Below are positions 10,976 through 21,121 of a stretch of DNA of 64,000 bases, one piece after another. A program made the translations under genes and the position numbers. Source of the stretch: Cephalotus follicularis (Eukaryota; Streptophyta; Magnoliopsida; Oxalidales; Cephalotaceae); contig BDDD01005057.1 of assembly GCA_001972305.1 (NCBI GenBank), forward strand, positions 1 through 64,000. Direction: 5' to 3'. The first letter of the stretch is position 1; every line of letters starts with the position of its first letter. The notes under the pieces were generated by a model. That model ran no database searches. It was not told where the DNA came from and worked only from the letters and a program-made list of their open reading frames with translations.

Positions 10976-12754
10976 TGTAATAACCGAAAATTCAATTAAT
11001 GTATATCGATCCAATTGTGAAATAAAATATGCATTTTAATTGAGTTATTTGTCCAATTATACTAATTTCTATGATTGGTAAATGTTTGGGGTGAATTGAT
11101 ATGCAATTGGTAAAGTATCAAAGGTTAGAAACCCTAATTTTAAGTGGATTAATGATTAAACCACTGTAAGAGTTATTGAAACCTACTGATATTGATGCAT
11201 ATGTTCATAAACAAAAATGCATAGATCAACACTACTGAAATTGGAAGAGGGATTGGTGAAAGTGACTTGGAAGCTTTAAAGAGAAAGATCACTCAATTGA
11301 TCTTGGGATAGAAATTTGAGGTAGGGGTAATGATATGTCATGGAAGATATGTGTATGCATATTATGTATGTTTATTTTCTGTAAAATTGCATGTATCGAA
11401 ATGATTGGAAATTGAATTGACATTACATGACTTACCATTTCTGCATTTTCTGGGCAGAGGCAGTCGACTGGCACCCAAAACAGTCGACTACTCAACCCAG
11501 CAGTCGACTGGTTCTTCATGGCAGCCGACTGTTCTGGGCAGAAAATTGAATAACATCAATGAAATTGCTTCTGATTGCATTGCTACTGGATTGTATATTA
11601 TACCATCATATAATACATACTGTATGATGTTAGATAACATCATTTCCACTGATATTTCACTGATTGAACGGATTATGTGTCATATGCACAATTTATGGTT
11701 CAAACACCATTTCAAGTGAATGTTATGATTTATGAAAACTGCTATTTTTGATTAATGTTACTGCCCATACTACTTATGTTAGTATATACCTACTGTTTGG
11801 TGCTATTAACACCATTACTACTGAATTTCAAAGATTGAAACCATTTATGGTCTTGGTACAAAAAATACGACATTTACGATCATTTTCAAAAGAACGCTTA
11901 ATGTCAAAGAACTACTGAATTCCTCCACATGAGAGGTACCTACTGTTTTGTTTCCTCATCTGGAAACCACTACTGTACTGATATCGTTTCCTCACATGAG
12001 ATGCACGATTACTGAACTGTTATATGCTTCTAAAGAAGACATTCGATATTGCACATAAATTATATGTGTAATATTATTAGTGATTGTACTGATTGAATTG
12101 ATTGTCTATGTTACTGCCGTAGTTAGTGATGAAGGATATCACTGATTATGGATGTGATTCTGGGTGCCAGGAGTTGGCCAGAGTATCACCTACTGTCTGC
12201 AATTGCAGAATTACTGTTAAACTACCCGCCAACGCCGGTAGTAACTGATACCTTTTCTATCATTCTCGGAGAGTAGGGTGATGGTTAGGTGGTGCACAGT
12301 TGGGGGCTAGGAGTTAGCGACATGTGACACCCAAACGACTGAATGAATTGATTGTACCCTTGTGCGGTATTATTGCATATGAACTGTTTATGGCCATTTG
12401 GCATGATTGCTTCTATATTGGCTATTAAAATGCTATTTTGATATAAACTGTCATACATTTTGCATTCATATATTCCTCAGCATACATTATCTTCCTATTT
12501 AGCCAAGTGAGGACAACGGCTAACCCCTACCATTACAGATTAAGCAAGGACATTCGGAACCTACTGCTGAAGCTTTGGAAGAGCTTCTGTTTATCTTTAA
12601 GGTTGTTATTTCTTTTAATGTATTGTAATGAACGATCGAATCATACCTCGTTCTTGATGTTTTCCTTATGTTAAGGATATTTTGACTTGTACTCGCACGT
12701 AGTATGGGATGCGTGCGAACGGCTTGTATTTTATATATTCCGGTTTATTGACTG
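10976..12754 (+). repeat. A 3' LTR (right end missing)
   Basis: Begins TGTAATAACC after the PPT and matches the 5' LTR closely from about 11215. The final 112 bp or so seen in the 5' LTR are absent, and copia LTR fragment H follows at 12755. It contains the longer version of the CAGTCGACTG block at 11459-11540. No gene is seen. Confidence 0.9.
11459..11540 (+). repeat. CAGTCGACTG block in A 3' LTR
   Basis: Four motif copies (CAGTCGACTG, CAGTCGACTA, CAGTCGACTG, CAGCCGACTG), spaced about 22-27 bp. One unit more than in the 5' LTR of the same element. Confidence 0.9.
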
Positions 12755-13047
12755 GCTTACGGGTGCAAATCAAAGCAAACCACCTTTACAATTGATTTAA
12801 CTTCCGGGTGTAAATCAATAAACACCTAACAAGGGTTCACTCCCCTCAAGTACAAAGAATGATAAATGTGAAGTGTGTTGTGTTTACAATAACCTCTCAA
12901 TAGGTTGGATATGAAAGTTGCTAGCTTAGTTACAAGCTTTGGATATTGATGTGAAAGATTGAGAATAGCTCTAGTGTTGCTTGGAAGTAATGTGTACTTG
13001 CTTAGTATCTCTTGATATGTCTGTTGTGTAAAAATACCACATTCTTC

Positions 13048-13058
13048 CTTTTATAGAG
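13048..13058 (-). promoter_or_regulatory. TATA box of H LTR
   Basis: The minus strand reads CTCTATAAAAGG, just downstream of the motif array. The corresponding site in K's LTRs is TATAAAGGCC (35181-35190 and 40079-40088). Confidence 0.7.
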
Positions 13059-13096
13059 TTCCTCCAACGGATCTATTTTTGTGCAATCAGACCAAA

Positions 13097-13490
13097 TCCA
13101 GTCGGCTGGATTTTCCTTGCAGTCGGCTGGTAAAATGTTGGGCATTTGTAATTATAGCCGTTGGGAGGAGGCAGTCGGCTGGAGCCCTATGGCAGTCGGC
13201 TGTATGGCTGGGCAGTCGGCTGTTGCTCTGTTCCAGTCGGCTGTTTGGACTAGAAAATCGATTTCCAAAGCTACTGGTTGAATTGTGCATTTCATGGCAG
13301 TCGGCTGGAATGTCATGGCAGTCGACTGGATTGTCATGGCAGTCGGCTGGAGCCCTGTGGCAGTCGGCTGGCTGGAGTGCACCTGCAGATTCTGGGTTTG
13401 TTTGAAGGTCCAGTCGGCTGGTTAAATGTGGGCAGTCGACTGTATGCCTTGGCAGTCGACTGAAGCTCTGTTACAGTCGGCTGCTTTGCC
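13097..13490 (-). repeat. CAGTCGRCTG array in H LTR (U3)
   Basis: About 14 copies of CAGTCGGCTG or CAGTCGACTG with irregular spacers of roughly 10-50 bp. In the LTR's own orientation the array lies immediately upstream of the TATA box, so it sits in U3 where enhancers lie. Sirevirus LTRs are known for palindromic repeats in this position. Confidence 0.92.
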
Positions 13491-13659
13491 TGTTTCTGCA
13501 ATTTAGAACCTTTGCAACACTTTCAACAATACAACCAAGTGAGCATATGAAATTGTAATAAATCAAATCATGAATATAAGTGTTTCTTGATTGTTACTTG
13601 TTTGTTAATCATCAAAACATAATCTTTAACACAATTAAAGGGGTGGCAAAAAGCCAACA

Positions 13660-15326
13660 ACTTTTACGAATTTTGAAAATAAAGCCAGCTCTAATATTTT
13701 TTAAATTGAATATTCCAGACTTTATAAAATTGAGTTATGATTCGTTTAGGAAAATTCTATATGAACATCTCTTTTATTGTGAAAATTAAATGAGTTAGTT
13801 CCTGAATGTGAAAATGTATCTTTCGATATTTATGAAAATGATTCCAACTTCGTTACGGATTTTCTTTCCTTGATTTTTACCTGTGAAAATGTCCGGATTT
13901 CTTCGTCTCTGGGTCTTATCATATGATTTTACTGAAATGAATTCAGATATGTTTTTCGCAAGGATATTTCATTTTGGCGGATATGTTTCGACATGATAAA
14001 ATTTGTTCCATTACTTTTTGGTGTTAAATTAAATATTACTGATTTTATAAATTGAGCATGATTTTTGCCTAAGAAAGTTTTCTAAATTTTTACGATACAA
14101 ATTTTGTTATGAGCATGATTTTCAATTACGAAAATATGTAAACTTTTAAGATATGATTTGGTTTTGTGAGTAAACCAATATTTGGAAATGATTTTGATAA
14201 ATCATTATTTTTGAAATACTGAGAATATATTGTTTCCTACCTATGGAGGTACCATAGGCATGTTGTAGGCCTGGCACGGGGGCATGACACTTCCATAGTA
14301 GTGTGATTAGTCTACGGCGTTTCTCAATGTTATGAATAAATCCCATGAGGTGGATTTATGGATCCGTTATGTATGATAAAGGCGTATGGGTCGACTCTAG
14401 TAATATGTTATGTGATATGTTATGGATTGTGGGAATTGATTGTGTAGTGCCGTACACGTCATTCCGTTTGGCAAGTGGATTCTACAGGATACCTTGCATA
14501 TATGTATGTATTTTATTTGATATTGCATCTGTCAGTATAAGACATGGTTTTTTGAAAAGTTTTGGAAACTGATATGTTTTGATATATATGTTCACTTTAT
14601 GCTGAGTTATATATATATATATGATTTGACATGATCAACTTTTGGATTTGCATAAACTGATTTTATTATGAATTGTTCTGTTTTTGTAAAGGATTAGTAT
14701 TGTTCCATTTCGTAAACTGTTTCGTAAATTGTTTTGTTTCGTAAAATGTTTTATTTCGTATTCTGAAGTTTTGAACATTGTTTTGTATCGAACATTGTTC
14801 TGTTTCGTATTTGTTGTGATTCTCAACCGTTTTATTTGGTTTCGTCTCGTAACTGTTATGATTTTGGAAACTGATCTATTTCGTAATCTGTTTTGTTTCG
14901 TACTGCTTTATGATTCTATATTCGTACCGAGGTTTGCTCAGTCGCGTTTTTGTTTCCATGCGGCAGGTTATCTAGAGCTTTGGGGGCAAGTGTGATAAGA
15001 GAGCAACCTATGACTTGAGGATTTTATTGAGTTAAATTCTTTTAGTAATGCTATGTTTTTCAAGACTATGATTTTCAGCTTTAGTTATGATATCAGATTA
15101 TGTTTAGACCATCACGTGTTAAATTTGGAAACCATTTTGTTTATGAGCAGAATTTAAGTTTTGAACCTCACACTCTTTCTATTATCAGTTTAATTGGAGA
15201 CTTTATTAATGTTTTTAATGACATAGATTTAGGATATGCTGATATGTTTCGATTAGTCCGGTTTAGTGTGACATTTCCGGTTCTGAATTGGGGGTGACAT
15301 CCTGATCCCGAACCGGGGGTGTTACA
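13660..15326 (+). repeat. C 5' LTR (right-hand part only)
   Basis: Matches the last 1.7 kb of the 3' LTR (18472-20182) and ends GGGGGTGTTACA before the primer site. It is AT-rich, with many TTTCGTA-like repeats near 14700-14930. No gene is seen. Confidence 0.88.
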
Positions 15327-15330
15327 GTTA

Positions 15331-15341
15331 TGGTATCAGAG
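15331..15341 (+). other. C primer binding site
   Basis: TGGTATCAGAG lies 4 nt after the LTR end and complements initiator Met-tRNA. Confidence 0.88.
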
Positions 15342-15486
15342 AATAGGTTTCATTTCTTAGAAAGCCTATCTAGGTTTGACCTGTGAGAAGGGTAGAGATT
15401 GGGTTAGGGTTATTCCTTTGTGTCGTTTTGGTTTATCCTTGACCAGTTTGTTGTTTGTTTCGTTATATTCCGGTTCATGTTCGTAG

Positions 15487-16110
15487 ATGGCACGAAGAGG
15501 TGGACTATCAAGGAACGTTAATCAGAAAGTCGAGCCAGCTATTGCACAAGAAGGTGTACGGAATGATCTGACTTTGGAGGAGCTAGTAAGGCGAGTGGTT
15601 GCACAAGTTGTTTCCCAAGTGGTAACCCAAGTGGTTCGCGCAATGCAACAGCAGAAGTTGGATCAGGAGCTGCAAAGGAATGTGGACAATACGGCCAAAA
15701 ATATTGAAGTGGAGAGGCTGGTTTTTCAGGAGGCCAGACAGAAAAGAGGAAGAAATGGACTAGGGATGCTTGTCAGGATCAGAATTTTGGACATCAGCAT
15801 AGGGGCCATGGTGGAGGATCGATCGACGAGAATAATCCCAATTTTATTCCTGTTGCACAGTATGAGACTTGTAGGAAGTGGCATCCTATTGGAACGTGTT
15901 ATAGGGCTATGGGAGCTTGTATCAAATGTGGTCAGATAGGTCATATCCTTAAGGATTGTCCGAATCATTGTTCTAAGAATAGAAAAGGAAATGGTAGAGA
16001 TGCTAAGCAGCGGAGTGAAGGAGGCAATGTGTTTGCGACTCATCGGATTGCAGATGCTCCAGGTATTGTTTCATTCTTTCTTGCTTTTGGTAACCGTAGG
16101 GAGTTTGTTT
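15487..16110 (+). pseudogene. gag: C gag-like region with zinc knuckle
   Basis: The frame starts MARRGGLSRN about 145 nt after the PBS. A heptad-like Val/Gln stretch (RVVAQVVSQVVTQVVRAMQQQ) suggests a helix or coiled coil. A single CCHC knuckle, CIKCGQIGHILKDC, lies near 15918-15960. The capsid-like core seen in A, D and E gags is not evident. It probably binds RNA. The region is broken and short compared with usual gypsy gags. Confidence 0.65.
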
Positions 16111-16234
16111 TGCATGTTTATGGGTCAACTCTTTCCGTGGGAGCTGAGTCTTTCGTTTGGCATTTTGAGGTGCCTTCTTAGTTCTTCATTTCGGGTTGGG
16201 AGATGTTTTAGATTTCTGGACGAAATCTTTTTTT

Positions 16235-16248
16235 AAGGGGGGTTGAAA
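16235..16248 (+). other. C polypurine tract
   Basis: AAGGGGGGTTGAAA lies directly before TGTAATACCC of the 3' LTR. Confidence 0.8.
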
Positions 16249-16987
16249 TGTAATACCCGTTTTTCCGTATAAAAATTATTTTATTTTATTTTTTTGACCC
16301 CTTTACAATTTTATTTTTGTGGGCTGCCTATTTGTTTTAGATATGAATTACCCAAAATTTTGGTTTGTTTGGGCTAATTTAATTTTGAATTTGGACCAAT
16401 GAACATCTTTGGTAAATGGCTAAAGAAAATATTTTTATTTTAAAGCCATTTATCATTTTCTGTTTTAGAAAACTGAAATATCAATTTAAAAAGGGAATTG
16501 TTGCTTTTATTTTAAAAACCAAATTATGCAAAATCAATTTGAAAAGGAAATGGTTTATTATTCCTTTATTTTGCCCTTTATGCCGCCACCCTCTCTCCCT
16601 TAATCTCTCCCTCTTAAATTTCTTTCTCTCATAATCTCTCACTTATACGCCCTCTCTGCCGAAAATCCATCTCCCGCGTCATCTCTCCCATGCACTACTC
16701 TCTTTCTTTTTTTTCCTCACACTTTTTTGCCTTATTTTGGCCACCTCTCTTTCTTTTTTTCTTTTTTTTGCTATCTCCTTCATTCATCCCTCTCTCACCT
16801 GCTAGACAGCCTCTCTCTCTCTCTTGGAAGCGCCATTGTTGTAGCTCAGAGGAAAGCTTCTTACTCTGCCGCCCACAGTTCTACATCACTTCAGGTTCAC
16901 TCTATTGCTTCATTGTGGTGATCCGATTCGTTTGATTTATACTGTAAAAATATGCATCTGTTAATCTCCCTTTGTCTCCCCTGTTTC

Positions 16988-16988
<1 letters not shown>

Positions 16989-17021
<33 letters not shown>
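16989..17021 (+). repeat. (CT)n microsatellite
   Basis: A pure CT dinucleotide run of about 33 bp within a longer pyrimidine-rich stretch (16560-17030) of C's LTR. It resembles the CT-rich leaders of plant transcripts. Confidence 0.95.
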
Positions 17022-17024
<3 letters not shown>

Positions 17025-17284
17025 GCTTGGAGCCGCCAGTCACTGCAAGTCTCGGAATCCTTTGCGTTTCTCCTTCGGTTAGGCTTCGTCCAGGTTCGTT
17101 CTTTGTCCTGCTTTGATATGGAACTTTGAACCGTCACTTTCCTTAAGCCACTGTTTGCATATGCCTGCATGTTCTCCCCTGTTTTTCTCTATTTCTTGTT
17201 ATTTCCATCGGCATCATGTAAGGGTAGGGTTGCTGGTTGTGTTGACACCATTGTTGCCATAAATTTATCACCTGGGTTCATGCT

Positions 17285-17765
17285 CGGCCCTAGGATCATT
17301 CTGCATGTGCGTGTTTGTTGGTTGTGTGTATGTGCTGTGAAAACAGTGTATATGTTGTGCATGTGTTGTGTGCGTGTTGGGTGTGTTTTGCATGTTGTAT
17401 GTGTCGGGTATGTGGATAGTGTGTGTCGTGCAGGTGTGTGTGTTGTGTAGGCAGAGTATTTGCATGTAATATGCGTATGTGTGTGTTGCATGTAGTATGT
17501 GTATGTGTGCAGTGTGTGTTTTGCATGTTATATGCGTATGTGTGCGTGTATGTGGTGAACGTAGAGTAAATGTTCTTTTTTGTGTGCAGTGCGGTTGTGT
17601 GCAACCTTTGTGTGGGAGTTTGCATGTGGTGTGTGTGCAGTGAATGAGCCGTGTGTGTTGTGAAGGCAGTGTACGTATTAAGCAAGTGTGTTGTGTGCGT
17701 GAGTTATGTGTAGACAGTGTGTGTGTGTGTTGTGCATGTCGTGGGTGCTGGGTTAGAGTTGTGCG
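17285..17765 (+). repeat. Degenerate TG/TGTGT-rich tract in C LTR
   Basis: About 480 bp dominated by TGTG, TGCATGT and TGTGTGTG runs. It is a decayed composite microsatellite. The His/Thr-rich open frames on the opposite strand are by-products. Confidence 0.9.
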
Positions 17766-17811
17766 TATAACATTGTGTTATGGGCTGTTAAACCAGACTT
17801 CTCTTCCAAAT

Positions 17812-18078
17812 ACATGTAAAGCGCTGACGCTCTTCCCCTTTGTTTCATCAAAGCGTCGACGCCTTCCCTCAATTGTGCATAATCCTATTTTGTTTATGTA
17901 AAGCGTCGAAGCCATCCTGCTTTGTTTCTGTAAAGCGTCGATGCTCTGTCCTTAAAGTTTGAGTTTTTTGAAATGTTTAAACGTCGCCTGTGTCCTGATA
18001 AACGTTGACGCTTATGCTAGGAGTCGATTCTTTCGGCTTTGTTCTAGATAAAGCGCTGACGCTTTCGCATGGATTTTT
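17812..18078 (+). repeat. GCGTCGACGC cluster in C LTR
   Basis: About eight copies of AAAGCGTCGACGCTTT or variants (AAAGCGCTGACGCT, AAAGCGTCGAAGCC, AAAGCGTCGATGCT, AAACGTTGACGCTT). The core is a TCGA-centred palindrome. Spacing is about 25-50 bp. Confidence 0.88.
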
Positions 18079-19447
18079 AATTTCTTATTTTGAATTGTTA
18101 TTTTTATATCTTTTAGATAACTGTACCAATGGAAGTGCTGCGTAGGGTTGTTTGATTTTCTCTTGAGGATAATTTTGGTGTTTACGTAAGGTACGGATTC
18201 TATCGTTCTTTGGCTCTCTGATTTTATTAAAACAATCCAGTTTCACTTTTATGATTAATGTACGAATTATTCTTCATTCTTGGATATTTCGTTCGGTTTT
18301 ATCTAAATAAATTCAGTTTTATACTTTTGTGAACAACGTACAGATACATTGTTCTTTGGTATACTCCTTTTGTTTATTAAGTAAATCATTTTATGCTTCT
18401 ATGATTTTTCTCCCGATTTTATTCGGAATAAAATTTAGATCTTTAATCTTGGTACGGATTTTCGATTTTCCTTTACTTTTACGAATTTTGAAAATAAAGC
18501 CAGCTCTAATATTTTTGAAACTTAATATTCCAGACTTTATAAAATTGAGTTATGATTCGTTGACGAAAATTCTATACGAACATCTCTTTTATTGTGAAAA
18601 TTAAATAAGTTGGTTCCTGAATGTGATAATGTACGGGTTTTTTGTTTTCAGTTTATTCTTTCGATATTTATGAAAATAATTCCAACTTCGTTACGGATTT
18701 TCTTTCCTTGATTTTTAATTGTGAAAATGTCCGGATTTCTTCGTCTCTGGGTCTTATCCTATGATTTTAATGAAATGAATTCAGATATGTTTTTCGCAAG
18801 GATTTTTAATTTTGGCGGATATGTTTCGACATGATAAAATCTGTTCAATTAGTTTTTGATGTAAATTTAAATATTACCGATTTTATAAATTGAGCATGAT
18901 TTTCACCTAAGAAAGTATGCTAAATTTTTACGATACAAATTTTGTTATGAGCATGATTTTTAATTACGAAAATATGCAAATTTTTAAGATATGATTTGGT
19001 TTTGTGAGTAAACCAATATTTGGAAATGATTTTGATAAATCATTATTTTTGTAATATTGAGAATATATTGTTTCCTACCTATGGAGGTACCATAGGCATG
19101 TCGTAGGCCTGGCACAGGGACATGACACTTCCGTAGCAGTGTGATTAGTCTACGGCGTCTCTCAATGTTCTGAATAAATCACATGAGGTGGATTTATGGA
19201 TCCGTTATGTGTGATAGAGGCGTATGGGTCGGCTCTAGTTATATGTTATGAGATATGTTATGGATTGTGGGAATTGATTGTGTAGTGCCGTACACGTCAT
19301 TCCGTTTGGCAAGTGGATTCTACAGGATCCCTTGCATATATGTATGTATTTAATTCGATATTGCATCTCTCAGTATAAGACATGGTTTTTTGAAAAGTTT
19401 TGGAAACTGATATGCTTTGATATATATGTTCACTTTATGCTGAGTTG

Positions 19448-19448
<1 letters not shown>

Positions 19449-19478
<30 letters not shown>
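19449..19478. repeat. (AT)n microsatellite in C LTR
   Basis: A 30 bp AT run. The same position in the 5' LTR (about 14611-14622) is much shorter. Confidence 0.9.
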
Positions 19479-19481
<3 letters not shown>

Positions 19482-20182
19482 TTGACATGAGCATCTTTTG
19501 GATTGGCATAAACTGATTTTATTATGAATTGTTCCGTTTTTGTAAAGGATTAGTATTGTTCCATTTTGTAAACTATTTCGTAAATTGTTTTGTTTCGTAA
19601 AATATTTTATTTCGTATTCTGAAGTTTTGAATACTGTTTTGTATCGAACATTGTTATGTTTCGTATGTGTTGTGATTCTCAACTGTTTTATTTGGTTTCG
19701 TCTCGTAACTGTTATGATTTTGGAAACTGATCTATTTCGTAATATGTTTTGTTTCGTACTGCTTTATGATTCTGTATCCGTACCAATGTTTGCTCAGCCA
19801 CATTTTTGTTTTCATGCGGCAGGTTATCTAGAGCTTTGGGGGCAAGTGTGATAAGAGAGCAACCTATGACTTGAGGATTTTATGGAGTTAATTTTTTTTA
19901 GTAATGCTATGTTTTTCAGGACTATGATTTTCAGCTTTAGTTATATTATCAGATTATGTTTAGACCATCGCGTGTTAAATTTGGAGACCAATTTGTTTAT
20001 GAGCAGAATTTAAGTTTTGGACCTAACACTCTTTCTTTTCTCAGTTTAAATGGAGACTTTATTACTACTTTTAATGACATAGATTTAGGTTATGCTGATA
20101 TGTTTCAATTAGCCCGGTTTAGTGTGCCATTTCCGGTTCTGAATCGGGGGTGACATCCTGATCCCGAACCGGGGGTGTTACA

Positions 20183-20332
20183 TGTGTTACGTTTTATTTC
20201 GGCTTATTATCGAATGCTTCCGCAATTGAAACAACTTTTGGAAAGTTTAAAATTTATCGTAAAAATGGTAAAGCTGGATATTATGTTAATTGCTACCACG
20301 TAAGTGTTGTTTAGGAAAAGCGGGGTGTGACA
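20183..20332 (+). mobile_element. X: terminal fragment of a gypsy LTR
   Basis: This 150 bp piece ends GCGGGGTGTGACA, the same terminus as the LTRs of A and E, and contains the TGCTTCCGCA stretch also found near the ends of their LTRs. It directly abuts D's gag at 20333 and follows C's LTR. It is probably what remains of an LTR into which C inserted. No coding part. Confidence 0.6.
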
Positions 20333-21015
20333 ATAGCTATAATCTTCGCCCGAAGATCCAGTCGTAGGCCATTCAAAAGCCTCAGAATCTTCTTTTCTTC
20401 ATCAGCCACAAGATAAGCTGAGTGTGTGGCTAACTCCACAAACTTGGCCTGATATTCGGCCACTGTCATATCACATTGACGTAACTCCAAGAGTTTCATC
20501 TCTCTACGTTCACACTCAATTCGTGGCACATAAGTCTCAAGGAATTATCCTTGAAATCTCTCCCAAATACTGTCAAGTCCAGTAGAATCCCATTTTGCTT
20601 TGACCATCTCCGACCAATGAGTGGCCTCACCCCATAAACGATAAATAGTAAATTTAAGTCTGTGGTCATCAGTGCAGTTCATAATAGTAAAGATCTTATC
20701 CAGATCTTGCAACCATCTCTCAGAAATAGTCGCATCAAGCTCACCCTTGAATGTAGGAGGGTTTTGCCTCATAAATCTCTCAAAATCGCTTATGAACTGA
20801 TATGCATCATGTCGTGCATCATGGTCAGGAGCCATGTGCTGTGGCTGGGGTTGGGCGTACAATCGCCGCATTTCCTCCATATTAGACGCATTGGCATCCA
20901 TATGTTGTTGAAAGTAATCAGCTATACGATCCATTGGGTCTCCCCTATCATTTGCTTCCTTTGGAATATTTTCATCGACAGCTCGAGGACTTCCACGCCA
21001 TCTCCTCCCGTCCAT
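20333..21015 (-). pseudogene. gag: D gag (N-terminal part)
   Basis: Starts MDGRRWRGSPRAVDENIPKE at 21015, about 95 nt after the PBS. It shares DPMDRIADYFQQHM, FERFMRQNPPTFKGEL and YRLWGEATHW with A and E, and LLELRQ followed by VAEYQAKFVELA with E. It belongs to a broken element. No zinc knuckle is reached before the element ends. Confidence 0.85.
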
Positions 21016-21110
21016 TTCGTTCCCTATAAGAAATGATGTGATTAAACATCTTAAGGAAACAATCATTAATTTCCAAGGAACTTATCTAAACTAAGCATAT
21101 AATGAATATG

Positions 21111-21121
21111 CTCTGATACCA
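21111..21121 (-). other. D primer binding site
   Basis: TGGTATCAGAG on the minus strand, 4 nt from the LTR end at 21126. Confidence 0.85.

Larger units (their letters stand above)
3046..12754 (+). mobile_element. A: Ty3/gypsy chromovirus (Tekay/Del-like)
   Basis: Plus-strand LTR retrotransposon with partial 5' LTR 3046-4676, PBS 4680-4691, gag, protease, RT, RNase H, integrase with a C-terminal chromodomain-like segment, PPT 10963-10975 and 3' LTR 10976-12754. Each LTR lacks one end: the left one abuts copia fragment G and the right one abuts copia LTR fragment H. The aligned LTR parts differ at about 15 positions over about 1.5 kb (counted by eye, roughly 1%). That suggests insertion within about the last half-million years at a generic plant rate. 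A 1606 bp tandem duplication lies in pol. The element is broken, with a handful of interruptions. Confidence 0.9.
12755..13659 (-). mobile_element. H: Sirevirus-type copia LTR fragment
   Basis: On the minus strand this starts TGTTGGCTTTTTGCCACCCC, like the LTR of K, so its right end is a true LTR terminus. A dense CAGTCGGCTG/CAGTCGACTG array follows, then a TATA box (CTCTATAAAAGG, 13048-13058), then about 290 bp of R/U5-like sequence ending at a breakpoint with A's LTR at 12754/12755. The other LTR and the interior are absent. It is a broken fragment with no coding part. Confidence 0.82.
13660..20182 (+). mobile_element. C: gypsy-type non-autonomous element with giant LTRs
   Basis: Parts are a partial 5' LTR 13660-15326, PBS 15331-15341, a 922 bp interior with a gag-like frame and one CCHC knuckle, PPT 16235-16248 and a complete 3' LTR 16249-20182 (TGTAATACCC to GGGTGTTACA, 3934 bp). 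No protease, RT or integrase is seen, so it would depend on a partner element. The aligned LTR parts differ by roughly 3-4% by eye. The left end is lost where H abuts it. It is broken, and gag-only elements of this kind are known in plants (LARD/TR-GAG style). Confidence 0.8.
16249..20182 (+). repeat. C 3' LTR (3934 bp, complete)
   Basis: Runs TG...CA and is unusually long. From left to right it holds an AT-rich start, a CT-rich stretch with a (CT)n run, a TG-rich degenerate microsatellite (17285-17765), a GCGTCGACGC cluster (17812-18078) and the 1.7 kb AT-rich part shared with the 5' LTR. Small open frames in it look like by-products of base composition. Confidence 0.88.

Noticed and set aside
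13097-13490. CRISPR-like look: many short repeats with variable spacers
   Set aside because: The repeat is only 10 nt, spacing is irregular, it sits in a copia LTR upstream of a TATA box, and the context is a plant genome without cas genes.
14611-14622. AT runs as TATA boxes
   Set aside because: The short ATAT runs here and the long ones at 19449-19478 and 28835-28862 vary in length between copies and behave as microsatellites.
17189-17685. His/Thr-rich open frames on the minus strand
   Set aside because: They are translations of the TG-rich tract; any frame of a (TG)n-like tract stays open.
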